Origin: an uncultured Prevotella sp.
GTDB lineage: Bacteria; Bacteroidota; Bacteroidia; Bacteroidales; Bacteroidaceae
Assembly (NCBI GenBank): GCA_900315835.1
Contig: ONAR01000013.1
Span: forward strand, 1 to 57,098
Length of the DNA: 57,098 bases
Direction: 5' to 3'
Shown: positions 51,746 through 57,098 of the stretch, piece by piece
How the letters are laid out: each line of letters begins with the position of its first letter
Numbering within the stretch: position 1 is the stretch's first letter
Translations under genes and position numbers: made by a program
The notes under the pieces: generated by a model
Told to the model about the DNA's origin: nothing
Seen by the model: the letters and a program-made list of their open reading frames with translations, nothing else
The model's database searches: none

Positions 51746-53005
51746 ATGAAAAAGATATATTCTTACATGTTGCTCGCCATGGGCCTGCTCTCCATGACGC
51801 TCACCTCATGCAGCGACGACGACCCCATCTCCACGGCTACCGCCAACGATGATCCCCGCATCATCGACCCTGTCTTCCCCGACAGGGAGAACGGACAGCT
51901 CGCTACCTTTGCTGAGTTCTCACGCGACGCCATGCTCAGCATGACGCTGACAGTGACGCCTGCCGACTACACCACCTGCGAATGGTTCCTCGACGGCAAG
52001 AAAGTCAACGAGGGCAAGTCCATAGAACAGCAGTTGGAAGCCGGCACCTACGACCTAAAGATTGTAGCCACCACGACAGCCGGCAAATCGACAAGCCGTG
52101 AAGGTCTGGTCAAGGTGAAGCCCTTGGACGGCGACCCCACGACAACGACCAAGAGCTTTGAGCGCTTCGTAGCGCCAGGCGCTGTGGCCACACTCTACGG
52201 TACCAACCTCAGCAATATCAAAGCTGTGGCTATCGGTGGCCAGCAAGTGACTGACATTGAGTTAGAAACTACCGACGACGGTCAGGCCCTGCAATACCTC
52301 GTGCCGGAGAATCTCAAGGACTCCACCTACCGCATCTCGCTCATCGACAACAAGGGCAACAGCTATGGCGGCAATCAGGTGACGGTTACTTCGAAGGCCC
52401 TCGTCACCGCAGGTGCCAACCGCGCCAATGCCAACGCCACATGGACACTGACAGGTATCAACCTGGACAAGGTGGCGTCTATCACCATCGGCGGCAAGAC
52501 CATTACCGCTTTTGACAGCCAGAGCAGCGAGGCGCTCGTCCTCACATGCCCCGACCTCGCCGAGGGAGAATATGACGTAACAGGAAAGACCAAGGACGGC
52601 AGCGAGCTGACCTTCTACACCGCCAACGGCATCGTCAACAGCGAGAAGGTCACCATCTCCTCGGAGCGCACGCTTTGGGAGGGACATCACTATGTGTCAT
52701 GGGATAAGCCCGACGGCGACCCCAACAAGACCTTCAACCTCATCGGGCAGGATGTCTTCGCTCAACTGAAAGCCGGCACCATCCTCAGGGTTTACTACTC
52801 TACAGAACCTGCCGACGCCTACCATCAGATGCAGCTCATGACAGGCTGGTGGACACTGCTCCCCAATTCGGAGAAGATGGACATCAACGGCAGCGGCGTC
52901 TATACCTACACGCTGACGCAAGAAGCTCTCGACTTGATTCAGAACCAGGCTGGATTCCTCTGCGGAGGTCACGGATACTATGTTGACAGAGTTACCGTGC
53001 AATAG
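51746..53005 (+). CDS. Surface glycan-binding lipoprotein with TIG/IPT-like domains (PUL 2)
   Basis: A 419-aa lipoprotein (signal peptide KKIYSYMLLAMGLLSMTLTS, Cys in SCSDDDP) in the SusE/F or SGBP-B position, directly after SusD. Residues ~45-130 look like a PKD/Ig-type domain (TCEWFLDGKKVNEGKSIEQQ). Two TIG/IPT-like modules follow (APGAVATLYGTNLSNIKAVA and NATWTLTGINLDKVASITIG). The last ~115 residues, rich in Trp and Tyr (LWEGHHYVSWD, MTGWWTLLPN, FLCGGHGYYVDRV), are a plausible carbohydrate-binding domain. In beta-glucan loci of Bacteroides the protein at this position binds the polysaccharide. There is no catalytic motif. Confidence 0.82.
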   Translation: MKKIYSYMLLAMGLLSMTLTSCSDDDPISTATANDDPRIIDPVFPDRENGQLATFAEFSRDAMLSMTLTVTPADYTTCEWFLDGKKVNEGKSIEQQLEAGTYDLKIVATTTAGKSTSREGLVKVKPLDGDPTTTTKSFERFVAPGAVATLYGTNLSNIKAVAIGGQQVTDIELETTDDGQALQYLVPENLKDSTYRISLIDNKGNSYGGNQVTVTSKALVTAGANRANANATWTLTGINLDKVASITIGGKTITAFDSQSSEALVLTCPDLAEGEYDVTGKTKDGSELTFYTANGIVNSEKVTISSERTLWEGHHYVSWDKPDGDPNKTFNLIGQDVFAQLKAGTILRVYYSTEPADAYHQMQLMTGWWTLLPNSEKMDINGSGVYTYTLTQEALDLIQNQAGFLCGGHGYYVDRVTVQ

Positions 53006-53077
53006 CCACAAAGAGACAACATGACGCAGTTACACAAAAAACAAGTCATACCTTAATTTCATTTTAAATATGTATCG

Positions 53078-53116
53078 GCCTGCGAGAGCCCTTTCCTGGA
53101 CTTGCGCAGGCTTTTT
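53078..53116 (+). terminator. Terminator inside PUL 2, before the GH3 gene
   Basis: GCCTGCG (53078-53084) pairs with CGCAGGC (53105-53111), followed by TTTTT. It lies 72 bp after the SGBP stop codon and 23 bp before the GH3 start. No -7 box was found between the terminator and the GH3 ATG. Confidence 0.7.
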
Positions 53117-53139
53117 CAAAGAAAATACCCATTCCAAAC

Positions 53140-55443
53140 ATGATGAAAAAGATCTTTTTCTCTCTTTTCATGTTGCTCGCCTTCGGCGGCAGCCTCAATG
53201 CGGCCCCACTATTTCCCCACGACAACAACCTTGAGGCCAAGGTAGAGAAAACCCTCAGCAAGCTCACCTTGCGCCAGAAAGCCGGGCAGATGGTGGAGCT
53301 CGTTGCCGACCTTTTCGGCCACAACGATGCCAAAGGCGTGTTCCACATCGACAAGGCGCGCACCGACTCTCTGCTCAGCCGCTACCAGATAGGCTCCATT
53401 CTCAATGCCCCCAACACCATGGCGCCGACAGCAGCACAATGGCAGGAGATCATCAGCGACATACAGAAGAGTTCGATGAAGAACATCGGCATTCCTTGTC
53501 TCTATGGCCTGGACCAGAACCACGGTTCCACCTATACCCAGGGCGGCACCCTCTTCCCACAGAATATCAATGTTGCCGCCACTTTCAACCGCGACATCGC
53601 CCGCGCCTGCGCCGAGGCTACTGCCTACGAGACGCGTGCCGTGAGTGTGCCCTGGACCTACAGTCCCACGGTTGACCTTGGCCGTGACCCGCGCTGGCCA
53701 CGTATCTGGGAAGACTTCGGCGAGGACTGCTATCTCAACGCCGAGATGGGCAAGGCCATGGTCCTCGGCTTTCAGGGACCGGACCCCAACCACATTGAAA
53801 ACCTGCATATTGCCGCCTGCATGAAGCACTATCTCGGTTATGGCGTGCCATGGACCGGCAAAGACCGCACACCGGCGTATATCAACCCCGCTGACCTGCG
53901 CGAGAAGCACTTCCTGCCTTTCTTAGAGGGGATAAAGGCAGGTGCCCTGAGTGTGATGGTCAACTCAGCATCGGTCAATGGTATGCCCGTCCATGCCAAC
54001 AAGACCTTGCTCACCGACTGGCTGAAGACGGAGACGGGATGGGACGGAATGCTCATCACCGACTGGGCCGACGTCAATAACCTTTGGCAGCGCGAGTGTG
54101 TGGCCAAAGATAAGAAAGACGCTCTGCGCATCGCCATCAACGCCGGCATCGACATGGTCATGGAACCTTACAATCCCGATGCTGTTGACCTTATTGAGGA
54201 GCTGGCCAAAGAGGGCGCCATCCCCATGAGCCGTATCGACGATGCCGTACGCCGCATTCTGAGAATGAAATACCGTCTCGGACTCTTCGACCGCCCCACT
54301 GAGAAGCTCAAAGACTATCCCAAGTTCGGCGGCAAGGAGTTTGCTGAACGGTCCTATCGCGGGGCCGTAGAGAGTATGGTGCTGCTGAAGAACGACGGCA
54401 TCCTGCCCTTGCAGAAAGGAGCCCGCATCCTGCTCACGGGTCCCAGCGCCAACCAGATGCGCTGCCTCGACGGAGGATGGAGCTATACCTGGCAGGGACA
54501 TCTCACCGACCGGTTTGCCTCGCAGTACAATACCATCTATGAGGCGCTGTGCAACGAATACGGCAAAGACAAGGTGGTGCTCCGGCAGGGCGTCACTTAC
54601 AACGAGAACGGGAAATACTATGAGGAGAATGATCCCGACATCGCGTCGGCTGTAAAGACTGCCGACAGCGTAGATGTCGTCATTGCCTGCATCGGCGAGA
54701 ACTCCTACACCGAGACTCCCGGCAACCTTTCCAACCTCACGCTCTCTGCCAACCAGCGACAGCTCGTCAGTGCCCTGGAAGCCACAGGCAAGCCCGTCAT
54801 TCTCATTCTCAATGAGGGACGGCCACGACTCATCGCCGACATAGAGCCGAGGGCAAAAGCCGTGGTGGACATCTTCCTGCCGGGCAACTATGGCGGTGAC
54901 GCGCTCGCAGCCCTGCTCTCCGGACGCGAGAACTTCAGCGGCAAGATGCCTATCACCTATCCGAAGGAAATCAACTCGCTTGCCAACTACGACTTCAAGA
55001 AGAGTGAGGAAGTGGGAACGATGGCTGGTGCCTACGATTACAATGCGCGCATCACACAGCAGTGGCCTTTCGGCTACGGCATGAGCTATACCTCTTTCAA
55101 ATACGACAATCTGCGCGTTGACAAGACCCACTTCGCTTCAGGCGACACGCTTAACGTGAGCATTGATGTCACCAACACCGGCAGCCGTGAAGGCAAAGAG
55201 AGCGTACTGCTCTACAGCAGTGACCTCATAGCCTCGATGACACCCGACGGACGCCGTCTGCGCGGTTTCGACAAAATCAGCCTCCAGCCACAGGAGACTC
55301 GCACCGTCACCTTTCACCTTCCTGCCAACGACCTTGCATTCATGGGATGGGACGGCAAATGGCATTTGGAGGAAGGCGAGTTCCGGCTTACCATCGCCGA
55401 CAAACATATATCGGTCTGGTGTGACAAGACGACCGTCAGGTAA
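53140..55443 (+). CDS. GH3 family beta-glucosidase (PUL 2)
   Basis: A 767-aa exported exo-beta-glucosidase, probably periplasmic, which finishes the oligosaccharides made by GH16. A signal peptide (KKIFFSLFMLLAFGGSLNA) has no lipobox. The (beta/alpha)8 domain carries YSPTVDLGRDPRWPRIWEDF, the substrate-binding KHYLGYG and the nucleophile region LITDWADVNNLW (D308). The second alpha/beta domain (~residues 400-620) includes VESMVLLKNDGILPLQK and VVIACIGENSYTETPGN. The C-terminal FnIII-like domain follows (VSIDVTNTGSREGKESVLLY). The start is one of two adjacent ATGs. It is last in PUL 2 and separated from it by a terminator. Confidence 0.94.
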   Translation: MMKKIFFSLFMLLAFGGSLNAAPLFPHDNNLEAKVEKTLSKLTLRQKAGQMVELVADLFGHNDAKGVFHIDKARTDSLLSRYQIGSILNAPNTMAPTAAQWQEIISDIQKSSMKNIGIPCLYGLDQNHGSTYTQGGTLFPQNINVAATFNRDIARACAEATAYETRAVSVPWTYSPTVDLGRDPRWPRIWEDFGEDCYLNAEMGKAMVLGFQGPDPNHIENLHIAACMKHYLGYGVPWTGKDRTPAYINPADLREKHFLPFLEGIKAGALSVMVNSASVNGMPVHANKTLLTDWLKTETGWDGMLITDWADVNNLWQRECVAKDKKDALRIAINAGIDMVMEPYNPDAVDLIEELAKEGAIPMSRIDDAVRRILRMKYRLGLFDRPTEKLKDYPKFGGKEFAERSYRGAVESMVLLKNDGILPLQKGARILLTGPSANQMRCLDGGWSYTWQGHLTDRFASQYNTIYEALCNEYGKDKVVLRQGVTYNENGKYYEENDPDIASAVKTADSVDVVIACIGENSYTETPGNLSNLTLSANQRQLVSALEATGKPVILILNEGRPRLIADIEPRAKAVVDIFLPGNYGGDALAALLSGRENFSGKMPITYPKEINSLANYDFKKSEEVGTMAGAYDYNARITQQWPFGYGMSYTSFKYDNLRVDKTHFASGDTLNVSIDVTNTGSREGKESVLLYSSDLIASMTPDGRRLRGFDKISLQPQETRTVTFHLPANDLAFMGWDGKWHLEEGEFRLTIADKHISVWCDKTTVR

Positions 55444-55511
55444 ACGAAATACAGTGATTTAAAAGGCTGATAACAAGTAGTTTGACGATAGTCTACAATC
55501 GTTCTGATAAT

Positions 55512-55551
55512 TTACGGAAAGTGCCACACATATCCGTGGCATTTTCCGTAA
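55512..55551. repeat. Long hairpin downstream of the GH3 gene
   Basis: TTACGGAAAGTGCCAC (55512-55527) pairs over 16 bases with GTGGCATTTTCCGTAA (55536-55551) with one G-T wobble and an 8-nt loop. Parts of it, GTGGCATTTTCC and ATATCCGTGGCA, recur in the next 45 bp. There is no T run. The rest of 55444-55677 shows nothing else that I recognise. Confidence 0.65.
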
Positions 55552-55677
55552 TTGTTGGTGGCATTTTCCAACGATATCCGTGGCAATTGCCAGGAAAGAA
55601 AAATGTAAGTCTTTGGATTAAGACTTCTCACTCAACAATTTTGTAATCGTATAGAGAGGGATGTTTGTCATCCTGTC

Positions 55678-55986
55678 TTGCCGCTCATAACCCTTCATAA
55701 ACAGATATTACTGAGTACGCATAAAATTGTCCTCTTGGCAAAAAATAGAAATATCCTCAAGGATCCCGACAATCCCTACTACGATGCGGAAAAGGCAAAA
55801 GAAGACGCCGTCAACATCTTGTGGAATGTCGCCGGCGCTACATCCAACATGGTCAACTATCTCATCGACCATGAGCTGCTTCCCGATGCCGAGCAGCATT
55901 ATGCGTTCAGTCAGCAAAGCACGCATGGGCAGCGCCTTGCCGACATGAACTTCTATATGCGCTATAATCGCAGAAGCAAATACTAA
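55678..55986 (+). pseudogene. Start-less ORF, probable 3' fragment of a gene of unknown function
   Basis: About 100 codons with no ATG near the beginning (the only start is a TTG). From NRNILKDPDNPYYDAEKAKE to the end (DMNFYMRYNRRSKY) codon use is that of a real gene, whereas the first 20 codons are not. The helical, Asn/Tyr-rich segment is not a family I recognise. It is most easily read as the C-terminal part of a gene whose 5' end was lost, although a very small gene with a non-ATG start is possible. Confidence 0.4.
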
Positions 55987-56069
55987 CTCTCCGAAGTGCT
56001 TCCCGCCGTCTATTGTTTGACACATTATTATATATAAAGGCCCTATATATAGTGATGTTTTTATTCGGG

Positions 56070-56335
56070 TTATTCTTCACTCATGTTGTTGAGCTGTTTT
56101 CCTCATAACTCATATTCTCGAGCCATAGCAGTACGATGGCGCGGTCGAAAGGCCCGAGGCGTGCGATACGGTTGCGGAGCATCTGTACCCGTCGTGAGTC
56201 GGCATCGTTGTCCTCAAAGAGGTTGATGTCCATACTTAGCGGTATCGTCTTCCGCCGCTTCTTCTTTCGGTCGGCCGAGATGCATGTGTCCTTGACGAGT
56301 CGGGCAAACTGCTGCTCTGATGCTTTGGTTGCCAT
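56070..56335 (-). pseudogene. ECF sigma factor remnant with two internal deletions
   Basis: From the ATG at 56335 the frame reads ATKASEQQFARLVKD and then jumps to TCISADRKKKRRK. Intact Bacteroidota ECF sigma factors have the whole of region 2 (about 60 residues) between these blocks. It continues with IPLSMDINLFEDNDADSRR and LGPFDRAIVLLWLENMSYEE, the start of region 4. After SYEE the helix-turn-helix is missing; the other frame then gives KQLNNMSEE and a stop at 56070, which looks like the normal C-terminus. So core-binding region 2 and the DNA-binding helix are both lost. The remaining 84-codon ORF (to 56081) is unlikely to act as a sigma factor. Confidence 0.65.
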
Positions 56336-56425
56336 CTTCGTTTTTGTTTGGTACAACCTTTAGACGTGCTTCTTGCCGAAAAACTACAAGAAACGGCAAG
56401 AAAAAAGAAAGAAGAAAGTTCCAGA

Positions 56426-56453
56426 CCCCCTCTAGCTCCCCCTAGAAGGGGGA
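56426..56453. repeat. GC-rich hairpin, left arm of an inverted pair
   Basis: CCCCCTCTAGCTCCCCC (56426-56442) continues into a local hairpin, CTCCCCCTAGAAGGGGGAG (56435-56453). The outer segment is the inverse complement of the copy at 56569-56587. Confidence 0.75.
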
Positions 56454-56555
56454 GAAAAGCAAACGCCCTCATCCCCCATATTCATCATTCAAATTTAGGC
56501 CGACTCATCAAGCGACCGCCTCACTGACTCTAATCTTATAGATGGGTTTGCGGTC

Positions 56556-56587
56556 CTCCCCCCTCTTAGGGGGGAGCTAGAGGGGGG
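56556..56587. repeat. GC-rich hairpin, right arm of an inverted pair; likely terminator of the FMN reductase gene
   Basis: CTCCCCCC-TCTTA-GGGGGGAG (roughly 56556-56576) is a local hairpin, and GGGGGGAGCTAGAGGGGGG (56569-56587) is the inverted copy of the left arm. It begins 12 bp after the end of the minus-strand gene at 56600. The ~100 bp between the two arms (56454-56555) contains no gene. Confidence 0.7.
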
Positions 56588-56599
56588 CTGTATCGCCTT

Positions 56600-57098
56600 T
56601 TATTTCTCCAAATACTCCAGGAACAGCTCTGCTTGCTTGGCGAGCTGTGCCTTCTGATCCTCTGAGAGAATCATGCGGCCTTCGGTCCACGCCTCCATGT
56701 TGAGTGCGATACCCGTCTGTCCCTCTGTCATCACGTCGGCTTTCAGCACGGCGAGCAGCGTTGTGAGCAACTTGCGGCATCCGGCTGTAGCAGCTTTGCC
56801 CCCGGCTCCTGTGAGCGTGAACTTCTTTCCGGCAAGCACTGTCGGTGCGTTGCGGTCGGCAGGATCGACAGGGCGCGAGAGCCAGTCGATGAGGTTCTTC
56901 ACGTGTCCGGGGTAGGAATAGTTATACTCCGGCGAGAAGATCCACACACCGTCAGCCTCTGCCACAGACTTGCGTGCGTCTGCCACAGCTTGCGGAGCCG
57001 GGTATTCTTCATCCTGGTTGATAAATGGCACTTGTGAGTAATCCAATTCTGTTACTTCGGCTTTGCCTTGGAGCATGCCTTTGACCATCTCGCTCAGT
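56600..57098 (-). CDS. NAD(P)H-dependent FMN reductase family protein (5' end outside window)
   Basis: The C-terminal ~165 residues of a flavodoxin-like NAD(P)H-dependent oxidoreductase; the frame stays open to the window edge, so the true start lies beyond 57098. Recognisable blocks are ADGVWIFSPEYNYSYPGHVK (flavin-binding SPEYN), NLIDWLSRPVDPAD and KKFTLTGAGGKAA. Proteins of this family (azoreductase/chromate reductase-like) reduce quinones, azo dyes or other electrophiles with FMN. The end of the protein (AKQAELFLEYLEK) is intact and followed by a hairpin terminator. Confidence 0.85.
   Translation of the reverse strand, partial: LSEMVKGMLQGKAEVTELDYSQVPFINQDEEYPAPQAVADARKSVAEADGVWIFSPEYNYSYPGHVKNLIDWLSRPVDPADRNAPTVLAGKKFTLTGAGGKAATAGCRKLLTTLLAVLKADVMTEGQTGIALNMEAWTEGRMILSEDQKAQLAKQAELFLEYLEK

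Noticed and set aside
55999-56053. TATATATA inverted repeat (around 56031-56051) as a promoter or terminator
   Set aside because: The stem is only A/T pairs with a 7-nt loop and no T run or -7 box in a useful position, so I could not assign it a role.

Overview
The window looks like chromosomal DNA of a fairly GC-rich Prevotellaceae (Bacteroidota) species. The evidence is: SusC/SusD pairs with a hybrid two-component regulator and an ECF-sigma/FecR module; recurrent Bacteroidota-type TAnnTTTG promoter boxes with no clear Shine-Dalgarno sites; a DUF4954 protein, an RprX/RprY pair and a divergent second EF-G; and C-terminal tails typical of Prevotella secreted proteins. The species cannot be fixed from sequence reading alone. 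No tRNA, rRNA, CRISPR array or complete insertion sequence was seen.

Region 1 (1-25.4 kb) is mostly core genome: a PepSY-like lipoprotein, a Y-family polymerase remnant, an amidase-MCE pair, dnaA, a BtuB-like TonB-dependent receptor, a 22-bp tandem palindromic repeat, hflX, DUF4954, an M16 protease, class I fumarase, a small lipoprotein, a YgbA-like protein, tcdA, hemW, an EF-G paralogue without the catalytic histidine, a Cys-rich Spy/CpxP-like protein and rprX-rprY. A striking palindrome sits at the rprX promoter.

Region 2 (25.4-39.8 kb, minus strand) is a polysaccharide utilisation locus (PUL 1). In transcription order it holds a secreted protein with a 'FDCT' module, a 53-aa micro-ORF, a single-module paralogue of the first protein, an ECF sigma factor, a FecR anti-sigma factor, an STN-containing SusC, SusD, a GH16 lipoprotein, a Tat-type FAD oxidoreductase, an SGNH hydrolase and GH97. 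The STN domain, FecR and sigma factor should form a trans-envelope signalling chain that responds to the imported glycan.

Region 3 holds mntH (Nramp), divergent from PUL 1, followed by PUL 2 (41.7-55.4 kb, plus strand): a hybrid two-component sensor (HTCS), GH16, SusC, a SusD-like protein, a TIG-domain surface lipoprotein and GH3. This set fits beta-glucan (laminarin or mixed-linkage) use. A 16-bp direct repeat with 22-bp period in front of GH16 is a good candidate HTCS operator, and a terminator lies before GH3.

The right end (55.4-57.1 kb) is degraded: a start-less ORF, an ECF-sigma pseudogene with two apparent internal deletions, a GC-rich inverted repeat pair, and the 3' part of an NAD(P)H-dependent FMN reductase gene that runs off the window.
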